Shown piece after piece: positions 55,601 through 63,700 of a stretch of 64,000 nt of DNA. The DNA is from Symsagittifera roscoffensis (Eukaryota; Xenacoelomorpha; Acoela; Convolutidae), in contig NC_087069.1 in assembly GCF_963678635.1 (NCBI RefSeq), positions 37,119,959 to 37,183,958 of the forward strand, given 5' to 3'. Both the position numbers and the translations under genes were made by a program. Below the pieces are notes generated by a model. It did not search any database. It had not been told where the DNA came from and worked only from the letters and a program-made list of their open reading frames with translations. Positions within the stretch are counted from its first letter, which is position 1; each line of letters starts with the position of its first letter.

Positions 55601-58326
55601 ACAATTAATTTTTATGAGTCATAAATTTGATTAGCTTTATTCTAATGTTTCATTAAAATGTGTAAGGCTGGTATCAAGGATGTTTCCAGTGAATTGAAGT
55701 GTCACTAAAATACTGAGGTTGGACTTTTGCATCAAATACACGCACTGCATGTTCTTCAAAAAAATTTCTTCTCTGTTTTTGTTGCAATTTCTGTTATTTG
55801 GAACAAATTTAAAGTTTGCAGATTTGAGTATCGAGGCGTTAAAAATGGTGCGATGATTTTGCATTTCTTTTAATATATCCCCTTCACATTCCAATTAATG
55901 GCGATCCAACTAACTCCTAAAAAGAATTTTATTGGAAAATAAAATCATTTTAATAAAAAACTTGATTATAACATTTTTTTCCAAAACAATAATATAAATA
56001 AGACCAAATTTGGTTTCAATTGAACAAACAATCCGTTTAAAACGATGTGCAAATCACTTTTAAGAAATTCGGAATTTACAGAATTGATAGATTTCGGAAC
56101 TTGGCAGATATCAGACTGCTCGTATCTCAGGGCGAAGCTCTGAATGTTCCAACTGAGTTTTAAGACAAATTAAAAAACTTGTCTGGTGAATTGTTGACAA
56201 AATAAACGTGGAAAAGAAAAAATTTTTTCTTCTTTTTATCCCCCATACACATTTTATCCCACAATTTTTTAGCGTCTCGCATGTTTTTAATAAGACTAAA
56301 TTGCTACCCTCAACTGAACTTGCAACGCATTCAACCGCCGCTTATGCATGTTGAAAGAACGCAACATACCGCGCGTTAACTATCACAGATTTGCCAAATT
56401 AGCAAATTTCAAACCCCGAAACGTAAAAAAATTAACTCGGAGGTGAAATATCTTTTTCAATTTGATCTCGGAACAACAATATAATTCTGATGCAGAGGAT
56501 ATAGAAAATTTTTGTCAAAAACTCTCGGTTAAAAATCAAAAATGGACTAAATAAACAAAAAAACTGGGCCTTGCATAAATTTTACATTTTCTTCGAAAGT
56601 CGGAACAAAAAATTAAGTTGGCTAGATTGTGGAAAGGATGATTACCAATTGAGTTGATTTGTGACTATAAAGGAGTCACTTTTTAGTCAAAAAAACCGAG
56701 CACTTTTGGTATCCGATTTCAAAGTTCGGACTGAAATTATGAAAAAAATTTAAATCATGCAAAGATGTCTCCTTTTAAACGGATTGTCCTAAACTTATTA
56801 CAGAGACCCATAATCAAGTATTAATTTTTCAGTTGTGTTTTTCGAAATGCAATAAGAAGAAAAAACACCACCTTTCAAACTTTGAAAGAATCATGATGAG
56901 GCAAGAAGCTAAAAAATCAAAACAACACGTTTCGAGGAACTTTCGAAGTTGTTGCTTGCTTGATTACCTTCATAAAAACAATTTTCAAATTTTTTCATCT
57001 GTTGTACTTTGGTTTTATCAGAAAAACATACATTTAAAGAAGTAAGTCTCATGAAAAGCAAAAACTCGATATTCAGAAACTTAGGCACACTTATCTTTCA
57101 ATTTTTGTCAACAATTTTTCTGCAATAAAATCGATTTGTTTTTGCGATCTTATATCAGTTTTTTATCAAAATATATTCATAATTGCCCATAAATGTTGTT
57201 TTATTACGTAACCAGTGCCAGAGTTTTCATTTTTGAGGATAGATTATTTTAAGAAAAAAAAACGGAAAATTAATAATTATTAAAAAAAGCAAGAAAGACT
57301 CTACATACCTATAGTGTGGTTTACTCTTGTTGTTATTGTAGACTGGCAGTGGACACACTGCATAGTGACTGGATATTTGCCCAGAGACACCGAGTGCTGA
57401 TGCTTCACTCTGAAAAAAACTAGAGCATAAAAACTATCTACTCAACAATTTCTTCCCCCCTATGATATCGACCAAAGAACATCCACGCCCCTAAAAATAT
57501 AAGAAGTTAGCAATAACGCTTTTTTATCCGAATTCCAGTTTTTCTGTTTTCTGATTGGTCGAAAGTCTACTTAACAAAACAAGTACAAAATGATGATCGA
57601 ATGAGAATGTCGTGACAAAAGAAGATAAATTCACACCTTGTTCAAATCTTTTGCTGGTTTTGCCGAAATTGAATTATGGACTGGGATTTGTTTCAAGAAA
57701 AGAGGAAAAAAGACTGAAACCCAGATGAGTTGATTATCTTTATTACACCTCAATTCTACCCCAAAATCTATCCTTTCAGCAATTTTTAGTCAGTAAAAAA
57801 TTACGCCAGAACTACCCGATCAATTGCTGACAAAAGTATATCATGGTGAGCATCTTAAGTAGCGGTCTATGACATACTGCTGTACTATAAACATGCCGAA
57901 AATGATTTGAGATGAAAAATTTAATGAAAAACATGAAGCAATATTACAATACGCGGGCAACTTTGAGATCTATTTGAGCTGTGTTTTTACTCATATGAAA
58001 ACTATATTGCATAATATAATCATTCCAGTAACTAAATTTTTTTTAAATTAAAGTATCTTGAGTAAACACACTCTTCTGCCATAAAAAATGTTTTCAAAAA
58101 TTCAAACTTTTTTTTGCAAATAACAAAGAGTGATCCAGCTGTTCAAGTTGAATGTGCCACCTATTGTAATATCATCTAAAACGTGTGTAACTTACATGAC
58201 AGTAGGCGGTGGCGCGTATGCGGGGGGCGGTGGTTGGGGTTGTCCATACATCCCTTGAGGGGGCTGTTGGCCATAGTATGGCTGTGGGTTAGGGTACGGG
58301 GGCTGTTGGTTCGGAGGTGCTGCCAT
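40461..58326 (-). CDS. LITAF-domain protein gene, three exons (host gene)
   Basis: Exon 1 is 58326-58196 (ATG 58324-58326), exon 2 is 57409-57309 and exon 3 is 40612-40461 (stop TGA). Donors GTAAGT and GTATGT and acceptors TTTTTTTCAG and TTTTTTAG join them in frame to 384 nt, 127 aa. Exon 1 encodes a Pro/Gln/Tyr-rich head with PPPPAY, a PPxY motif of the kind that binds WW-domain ubiquitin ligases. Exons 2-3 encode the LITAF domain: first zinc half CVHC, a hydrophobic membrane-inserting stretch ([19 protein letters not shown]), CVDGCKD and the second half HYCPNC. LITAF proteins sit on the cytosolic face of late endosomes and lysosomes; that role here is inferred. The length is typical. The C-terminus is short (GSKSMM). 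Intron 2 is 16.7 kb and contains a BEL/Pao element. A Gypsy-type LTR lies about 380 bp upstream of the ATG. Confidence 0.85.
41313..41317 (+). other. Left target-site duplication of BEL/Pao element (GGCAT)
   Basis: The same five bases follow the right LTR at 50617-50621. Confidence 0.85.
41318..41801 (+). repeat. BEL/Pao 5' LTR
   Basis: TGTTGCAGCG..GACGCGCACA. It contains TATAAA at 41348-41353 and tRNA-like A and B boxes (41385-41393 and 41427-41437). Confidence 0.92.
41385..41437 (+). promoter_or_regulatory. tRNA-like Pol III A and B boxes in the LTR
   Basis: TAGCCAAGC fits the A-box start and GGTTCGAATCC is a perfect B box; they start 42 bases apart, close to tRNA spacing. A full cloverleaf does not fold by eye (T-stem mismatch, no acceptor pairing). 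The same boxes lie at 50200-50252 in the 3' LTR. Confidence 0.5.
41805..41822 (+). promoter_or_regulatory. Primer-binding site of BEL/Pao element
   Basis: TGGCGCCCCACAAGGGAC starts three bases after the LTR. It begins with TGG as expected for the complement of a tRNA 3' end, and shares TGGCGCCC with known Lys-tRNA-type sites. Confidence 0.75.
42780..43310 (+). repeat. 179-bp tandem repeats in BEL/Pao leader
   Basis: Two almost identical units (42953-43131 and 43132-43310) each hold AAGCCGTTTCAGC, ACTAATGTTAAGTGGCCAGG and CATCCTCAGGTT blocks. A third, diverged unit precedes them from about 42780. Confidence 0.8.
43540..50151 (+). CDS. gag-pol: BEL/Pao Gag-Pol polyprotein, intact
   Basis: 2203 codons from ATG 43540 without a break. 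Residues 1-250 are charged with coiled coil ([18 protein letters not shown]); 250-540 are Gln/Ser/Pro-rich. About 550-745 is the DUF1759-type BEL/Pao gag ([16 protein letters not shown]). Zinc knuckle-like Cys/His clusters follow at about 790-850 ([27 protein letters not shown]). The aspartic protease has [11 protein letters not shown] near 917. RT has its active site YMDD near 1329. RNase H begins near 1507 ([25 protein letters not shown]). The integrase (about 1820-2020) has an HHCC motif and DDE in [16 protein letters not shown] and GAWERLV. The C-terminal region is DUF5641-like ([12 protein letters not shown]). All key residues are present, so the element may be competent. The stop codon lies inside the 3' LTR. 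Confidence 0.95.
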   Translation: MEVKFQKKIKKLFEKRSNLENELYKCHEIILEYLESQSRCSKIDTYIEKCRNYIEQVVEINTELIDMAAKSANPDELIPAQDMWLHKLTQSNDKVLQEAITYKTSFEAVTEPDKIDSSSKVSHHSEKSEKPRSHKTDTRSKLSHRSSRHQQSGSQKSSYTAAPSKTLSEKKRDLMILKKQQEELERQAKVSLRLKEQQNKMKQYVLEQQSSLELEELAEEHRKKLAEIELKGLELEDELSEISENAEESGLTRISPQLTIDEKDRTRHWVESVDHNQPDAVVVPNQEQHVRSTAPEATYPASTNYLVSSSFTGVNNGQAASSDPGLYYSNHIHGQQHNLSNLVRSQVSVNNPVGLQQVMQPVSNNLPQQTFLSTRPGLGNPNTGSVVPVTSENYFAPPSSAEVPSGVTPFVPASTAVNHVSLSHHTAGSVVAGYQAPVAPSQQHMGVPVSSYNFSSDHYNPYSNLWRPAVATPLMSTQQHYVPSTTVFSAVTPIVPTNNFVPYTSGGTVFFAQPENFSQANQPFVPDCHGNSSNYTEPTPGNSPGADVERPLSTRELVNILMHSRKDHLPEWKLTQFDGNPLNWHEWFGQFTSTVDSAILSDDEKLTYLKTLVVGKAKSAIAEYSYSGVLYKDALATLQRKFGQPHAVVGAHLDKLSNFPPLKMHNSENVIGFSSAISGLVAVFKSLSFNDDLKSVNLLNQAVSKLPPNLKEAWSMQTVRRQWHRPTLLDFNEWLKEKAEGHERLKTINSKGKSEEPVKQKVVTKVLAGNTKVSSKDEKSREKTRFPPCSLCKGQHALWNCSVFKEKNATQRAKYVAEQKLCFSCLQGNHTFRKCQKARKCPKQDCESTHNVLLHGAEKVFPPKEADRSPSTQTNTNTTSANNAACVKPCEGTAKGILPVALVDVSSGSENSNALALCDTGSTHSWVSAALVERLKLVGTPVNVTTDGFNSAKVSKTQRVHLKVSAKPNESEFLFSFVAFVKHNMYIGPDVINVSELQVKYPQLAPLKTTAYNYKDIEIVIGQDFYHAIRPLEHVFGDELDSPCAVRLPIGWVISGPSPDCSSLNSSSFNCVTDDTSLTDQIKTWYELESYGAFKQVDARSAADKRALSILKTETVHDGERYTVPMLWSDNDVSLPNNYYSSLAQLKSLEKRLDKDPLLREKYTETIREDISKGYVMTVNPHDPSSRAEREWYLPHHPVLNPNKPGKVRRVLNGASKFHGTSLNRSLLVGPDLLQNLIFVLLRFRQHKYAVSADIEGMFLQVGVLARDQPSLRFLWREDPTSSVVVHQYTRHIFGARDSPTCANFALQKTASDNQTEYPEAASAVVQKFYMDDYLDSFENTADALSLSKDLVAMLKLGGFNLTKFVSNVPEVTTALNPDNRESNPSVKDICKSPDQSSHVLGLRWDHVKDTLVVSRGVDRPLDEAITQRTVLSFVSSVFDPIGLVAPYTVKARLLLKDIWRISGQKWDDDLPEEIKQQFLDWHSGLPLLGTLTIPRSYFTEPFDRCELHTFGDSSQDVFCAVSFLRARLAKSQKTELAFVFGKARVAPMKMLSIPKLELQAALLATRLKEEILKALTFKVSNVFMWTDSTTVLQWLNSCNKLPVFVGNRTGEILESTTIDQWNHVLSGDNPADTGTRGISSEALKDSSWVRGPSILTTCDWPFKPNTDVIKKIQLKGPLCDIDTCLETASTFVVDASSEKAPSIRLFKNWDKFSSIVKYKRVLAFMLRVLPSHKHFRTKTLEITDPSELDIAEQKLIYLAQSESFPAEVKILQSDKLITKKSRIAKYSPFIGPAGILRSTGRISRLVDTDFDSKHPIILDGRHRVAHMLIRHMHFQHAHQGLDYMRAVVQLKYIVLKLRWLLGNIENTCITCRKRKAKTVVPIMSDLPIERLGYKQPPFSNTGVDYFGPFQVPIRRSTEKRWGFLFTCLTTRAVHIELVPSLDTSSCIMGVERFIARRGTPKTILSDNGTNFVGAQKELLSCVQNWNKVAPAVFVHKGIKWKFNPPSAPHHGGAWERLVRSVKRVLYDILGNRRLTEEVLGTTLCLVEQLLNARPITPVSSDPHDLEALTPNHFILGHSAASFPSLSFEDNFDYKKRYARAQSYANAVWSRWLREYVPSLNKRAKWHNDSDVTLKTGDLVWVVEPDSPRGHYPLARIAKLHYGKDGCARSADIKTVTSELTRPTVKLAPVLPSLGAEDVAAQM
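50121..50132 (+). promoter_or_regulatory. Polypurine tract of BEL/Pao element
   Basis: AGGGGCAGAGGA directly precedes the 3' LTR and overlaps the end of the coding region. Confidence 0.8.
50133..50616 (+). repeat. BEL/Pao 3' LTR
   Basis: 484 bp, the same length as the 5' LTR, with only a few substitutions, for example in CGTCACGG/CGTCCCGG and CTAGGGCAT/CTAAGTCAT. It is followed by GGCAT (50617-50621). Confidence 0.92.
50640..50950 (+). pseudogene. Unidentified protein-coding relic in intron 2
   Basis: Three abutting open stretches in different frames read like protein: [19 protein letters not shown], then [17 protein letters not shown], then [19 protein letters not shown]. At least two frame breaks separate them. 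I do not recognise the family. It may belong to the LINE relic downstream or to an unrelated gene fragment. Confidence 0.3.
51290..51760 (+). pseudogene. Decayed LINE reverse transcriptase
   Basis: [11 protein letters not shown] (51356 onwards) matches the RT block with the first catalytic aspartate (F-D-L-K-x-A-F-D). About 300 bases on, [12 protein letters not shown] matches the usual F-K-Y-L-G-I-x-x-D block. Stops and frameshifts lie between them and no YxDD is preserved. Confidence 0.5.
51761..56089. other. AT-rich intron sequence without recognisable genes
   Basis: Many homopolymer runs and short open frames with biased composition. I see no splice-flanked exon or intact element here. 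Confidence 0.5.
56090..56620 (-). repeat. Old interspersed repeat, inverted partner of 38640-39180
   Basis: AGACTGCTCGTATCTCAGGG, CGCGCGTTAA, GGAGGTGAAATAT and GAAAGTCGGAACAA are complementary to blocks in the left partner, in the same relative order. Confidence 0.5.
57309..57409 (-). other. LITAF-like gene exon 2
   Basis: 101 nt flanked by TTTTTTTCAG and GTATGT. It encodes [20 protein letters not shown], the first half of the LITAF zinc site. Confidence 0.85.
58196..58326 (-). other. LITAF-like gene exon 1 (coding part)
   Basis: 43 codons plus two bases, ending at donor AT|GTAAGT. Without splicing the frame would stop immediately (TAA), which supports the donor. Confidence 0.85.
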
Positions 58327-58704
58327 AGTTTTTTTAAAATAAAAAATATGAAAACAAATCAGGTTTTGAAAAATCTTCCAATGGAAATGACGAACAGGTG
58401 CTCAAGTAGCTTAAATTTTTTTTTATTGTTTTTTATTTGTGCGTTATATGTTATATGCCTTAGACGGTCTTTTTTCCAAGCTCAATAAATGATTCATTGA
58501 GTTTTTCCATCATTTTTTAAAACTACCAGGTGTTTTTGCTTTCAGTTTTTTTCTTCATTGATTTTCAAATTTCGTTTTGTTTTGTTTTGAGTATTGGAAC
58601 CTGATCTAAACTATATTTTATGATTGGATAAATTAAATGTTTTACCAATGTAAAGTATTTAATATTAACCAATCATGATCCATCTAACTAACAACCCACT
58701 TATT

Positions 58705-60255
58705 TGTAAGTGCTGAAGTTACTTGTAATTTCAGCACCAGAGAGATTTGAATTTAACTTAGAAATTAGTTGGACTCTCCCGAGCACTTCAGCAGCCGCAA
58801 TAAACCAGTATACCCTAGATCTATTGAGCCTAGCAGAGACTAGTTAAACAACCTGAGACTAGATAGTATAAGAGTAAGATTAGGATCGGTATTAGACTAA
58901 GAAGTTGCACGAATCTATCCGGCCGAAAATAAGATAGCGTGACGAGCAGACGGTGTACCCTATCCGAAATTACTCTATGAGTTATACACCCCAGTACTAA
59001 CTCATCTGGTGCGACCATAAGTCTCGAACAAGACCTTACTAGATTAGAATTAACCAAAATTAGATTAGAAATTAGACAAAAACATTTACAAAATGTTATA
59101 CGACAATAATTTAATTGAAATGTCTCTCCGACTCAATAGATCAGAGCCAATATTCCGAACCATAATAGAACTACCCGGAATTGGAAGAAGACATCGAACC
59201 AAAGACGACATACGACAAAGTAGAAACTTGCCGTATAGTTATATGATAGTTCGGCAAAAGCCAGAACAAACTTTTATATTTCGAATACTACTTGCAATGA
59301 ATTTAGATTTCCATTTGCAAACATAAAACCTTGAAGTAAATCTTCAAAATCATTTCAGGCGCTAAACAAATTAATATTATACAATAACGATTGATAAAAA
59401 GATCTAAGATCGTTTTCCTAAAATTCTGCAGTATTATACAAAACATGTTTGAAGAATATTTATTGGAAAATAAAAATAAAAATTAGTAGCATGACAATAA
59501 ATGGTTAGTAATCATAAATCATCCTGTTGTTCCAGCTTCATCACCTAAAACATAACAGCAATCATAAACCCATTAATATCATCAAAACACTAAATCTTTC
59601 CTTTACACAAATTTAAAACTTTATTAAAATTTAAAGTCACTTAATTTAAAATCAGATCATCAAGGCTTATCCTTGGATCTCAAATCATTTTCTACTTAAT
59701 TAAATTTTAAATTTGATCATCAAGGCTTATCCTTGGATCAAACAGAACAACTTTGTTCTCCCCCACCCACTTAATTAGTGTCTAACGACCTCAAACGTCG
59801 ATTCACTACCCAACCCTTTCTAAAAACCCAAGACTAATAGAAATTTTTAAACAAAACTAATCATTCAAATTAGGATAAACAGTGAAGAACTTCGGTTATT
59901 CATCCTTCACTTGACCCCTCCTCTTACCAGACCCAGGATAAATCTTAGACTTAGTAAGTTTAAAATAGTATCTAACGAACTACTCGCGTTCTAATTATAC
60001 CTGAACCTTGTGGATCGATTTACTATTCTCCAACCCTTGAACACAATCACTACCCCTAAGTAAGATTAAGTAAGTTAACACCTTAGCTTATACTAGTCAC
60101 GAGAAAGTAAAAATCATTCTTCGGAATCGATATACTTTTCTCTCCAACCCTGAACAACTAGACCCAGGTTAAGCTAACCAAAAAATCGTAAGAACTAACA
60201 GTTTAAGTCAATAGAAATCATTTAACAACCTTTTGCATCCGTCATTCTAAACCTT
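58705..60255 (+). other. 5' LTR and leader of A-rich Gypsy-type element (boundaries uncertain)
   Basis: A candidate LTR start is TGTAAGTGCT at 58705, where a hairpin GTGCTGAAGTT/AATTTCAGCAC begins. AATAAA lies at 58799-58804. Two identical hairpin units (59655-59679 and 59715-59739) are spaced 60 bases apart. The rest is AT-rich with loose repeats around CCAACCCT. No primer site is clear and the 3' LTR is outside the window, so the LTR length cannot be set. Confidence 0.4.
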
Positions 60256-60723
60256 ATGTCATTTAAAAACCTAGGAAATAAACAAACAATCATTTTACAC
60301 AATTGTGAAATAGATAACAAAAAATACGACCTTGTAATCACACCTCATACACAAACAATTGGATACATTCGAACAAAACGACAAACACTAAAGAGAAAAA
60401 TAATAACTAAACAAAGACAAATAACACGAAAAAGATTTTCAAAAAATCGAAACGCATTTTCAGAATCAGAAACCAACAGTTTAGACGAACTTTACAAACT
60501 AAAAGAATCAATAGATAAAAATTGCCCACAACACGATCAATTATATTTTTCTGACTCAGAAACAACTTCAAATTCATCACAAAGAGGAAAAAGAAGAATA
60601 AAAAAGCAGTATAAACACAAACCAGTACATCTATACAATTGGAATCAACCAATTCGACACATTAATAATTACATATTAACAGTCATCGAACGAAAAAATG
60701 AGTTCAACGCACACCCCAGGTGA
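60256..60723 (+). CDS. Small basic ORF upstream of gag in A-rich Gypsy-type element
   Basis: 155 codons from ATG 60256, Lys/Arg-rich (KRQTLKRKIITKQRQ, SQRGKRRIKKQYKHK) with an acidic Ser patch between. It overlaps the gag start (ATG 60698) by 26 bases in another frame. I do not recognise it. The basic stretches suggest RNA binding or nuclear targeting (inference). It could be an accessory protein or an upstream ORF that modulates gag; a chance frame is less likely at this length in such AT-rich DNA. Confidence 0.45.
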   Translation: MSFKNLGNKQTIILHNCEIDNKKYDLVITPHTQTIGYIRTKRQTLKRKIITKQRQITRKRFSKNRNAFSESETNSLDELYKLKESIDKNCPQHDQLYFSDSETTSNSSQRGKRRIKKQYKHKPVHLYNWNQPIRHINNYILTVIERKNEFNAHPR

Positions 60724-63700
60724 CGAAACTCCAGATGATGATGAAATCTTTCCTTTTATAGTAGATGCAGATACTGATAGAGGACAACACATATTTTGTC
60801 AAAATTTACTCGTAAATTTATTTGAACCCGGAATCAGTCCATGTAAAACAGAGTTCCCCGATGTAAAAATCAAAAGACAAATCATAGATCACTATCTAAA
60901 AGATATATGCAACATAACACAACAGTATGGAATCTACTCTATAGAATTCACTTCCCCAAACCATAATAATAGAACATATACTATTCAAACAGACGACCTT
61001 GATTTAGAATTTTCAAAAGTTTTTTCAGAATATATAAAAAGCATCCAATACCATAACTCACAAAGAGCAAACTCCATTTTCACCAATGAAGTTTTCGCAC
61101 TAATATATAGTTATATTTCGATATTAGAAAATGAACTCCCATTAACAAATGTCTCACCGACAGAAACATCTAAACATTTAAGAGTACGACATGAAATCAC
61201 ACTACTCTCTAGTTATTTAAACATCATTAAAAAAAATTTCACGAAAGACGACGTTTCACAACATACCAAACACGATTTACAAAAAATTTTAGCATGGTTC
61301 ATAATAGATTATTTTACACACAATATTGATTTAATTGCACAAGCAAGAAAAAATTGTAGACCCCAAAATTCGAACGATGATACCGCTATCACAGAACAAT
61401 CAGATTATGTTTGGGACCCCGAATGGTCTCATTCCGCATTTATAAACTTTCCACAATCAATCTCAAGTCAAGCAATAGGTACAATATCTTACATAAGAGA
61501 TTATGTAAGAGTAATACCATTAACAATTGATGCAACACCATTAAACTATAATACATTTTTACCCGATACACAAAATAATAGTTTAAACTCTACAGTCATA
61601 CACAATGAAAACCTCAATGGAACTAGGAATCTTACTCAACAAGATATCCAGACACCATCACACTTCATAAATGAAGAAATTGTACACACAACAACTACAC
61701 AACAAAGTATTTCACCAATACGCCCAAATTTAACAACACCAAGAAATACAAATCCTTCACAAACACAGGTAACCTTACAATCAACCGTTAAACCTTCGGT
61801 TGCCCCTAAATATTCACATATGGATTACCAAACATACAAACCCATGACAATACCATCAAAAACACGCAAAACATTCACTAGAAACAACTTTGCAGACCAT
61901 AATTATAATTATACACATCCATCAAAAACAAATTATCAACCACAAAGAAATTTTAATCAATATACAAAACCTCGAAACTGGGATAACCCAACGGCCCAAT
62001 ATAATTCCGCAAATTTTCAACCAAATCCTCCACAGGATCGCAGTGGAAATTACCCATTTTTTCAACAAAATAAAAATAAAAAACAAACATCTTATCAAAT
62101 GGATTATTTATCCTCAGATGAAGATTTCTTACAACCAGATATATTTGCACCAAATACTCAAGAATATCGTAGACAAGGAATACAGAAAACACGTACAAAT
62201 CATAGAAATTTTTCTCCACAATCAATAGATGCACAATATCAACAACCAATTCAACAACAAAATCCAATTAATACACAATCTTTTCAACCAATTCAACAAC
62301 AAAATCCAATGACTACACACTCGTATCAACCATCACAAATGCAAAATGAAATACCACTCCCGTATTATCTTCAACAACATGAAATAACAAGAAACCAACT
62401 TTCAAATTTTTCTCAAATGCCAAATGCAGCTGAATCATTACAAATGACAATGAATCCATACCTTATGGGTGGATCATCAATAACATCAAATAAACCTTTA
62501 ATGGTTTTCACAGGAACAGACCCTGAATACTCTGTAGAAGATTATTTAAACGCAGTAACAGCAAATTTAATTTTAAATATAGGACCTGAACCCATTAATA
62601 CGCCACTACATCAAAACTGGATACATCGACGCACAGCGTTAATACAAACAACCTTAGATGGCGCAGCCCAAAAATGGTTTTCAGTACTACCTCTAGAAAT
62701 AAAATCAAACTGGAAAAGGTTTACACAAGAATTTTCAAAAATGTTTGACTCCGAAAGAAACAAACAACAACAAAGAGTTTTATGTAATGAAATTCGCAGA
62801 TTACCAAACGAAACCATCAAGCAAATAGCAGTACGAATCGAAACACTAGTTCGAAAAGCATATTCATTAAATACACATGACTATAAAAACACAAAGATGA
62901 CAGAAATCTTAATGATGACCTTAACACCACAATTAAGGAAAATAGCAATAAAAAAGAGAGCATCCCATCCTTCTTCAATTCGAGAACCCGATTTAGATTT
63001 TAGAAAACTAGTAGACAAACTAGAACAAGCAGAAATCACGATGAAACTAGAAGAAACGGAGAATTTGAAATTACAATACGTTAACAAAATTGAAACGACT
63101 CCCACTAATATTAATAATATACAAGAATCAGAAACAGATCTCGTTGAAAAAATCACTGAAATACTCAATATTTACGAAAAGAACCCGAACTTTAAAGGCA
63201 AACCATCTTTCAAGAAATGGTGTAATTATTGCCGACGATACGGACATAGTATTTCCGAATGTAGACAAAAACAGCAAGATAGTCAAAATAAACCTCAAAA
63301 ATACAAAGAACCAAATAAATCATTTTATCAATACATGAAAAAAGATCAAAATCTACCAAACAAAAATGTATACAGCAACAACAGTTCAGGAAAACCACTC
63401 CCGAACAATACAAGCTATACAAGAAATCAATCTCCATATAACTCAAGTTATAGAGGAAGATCACCAGAACGAAGAAACACGTATAATTCATCACAAAATC
63501 ACTACAATAGACCGAATAGTCGAAATAACTACTCCAGATCAAATTCAAATACACAACGATTTGTTTCTAGATCTAATTCCCAATCAAGAAATAACTACTA
63601 TCCAAACAACCAATCACGAAATTCATCATACAATAGGAATAGAAACTACTCCTATAATCGAAATAGAAGTTATTCAAACAACCGAAACCAGAATTACCCG

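Noticed and set aside
53700-56000. Many 60-115-codon frames in the LITAF intron
   Set aside because: Lys/Phe/Asn-biased AT-rich frames without motifs, splice signals or overlap with repeats that would support coding.
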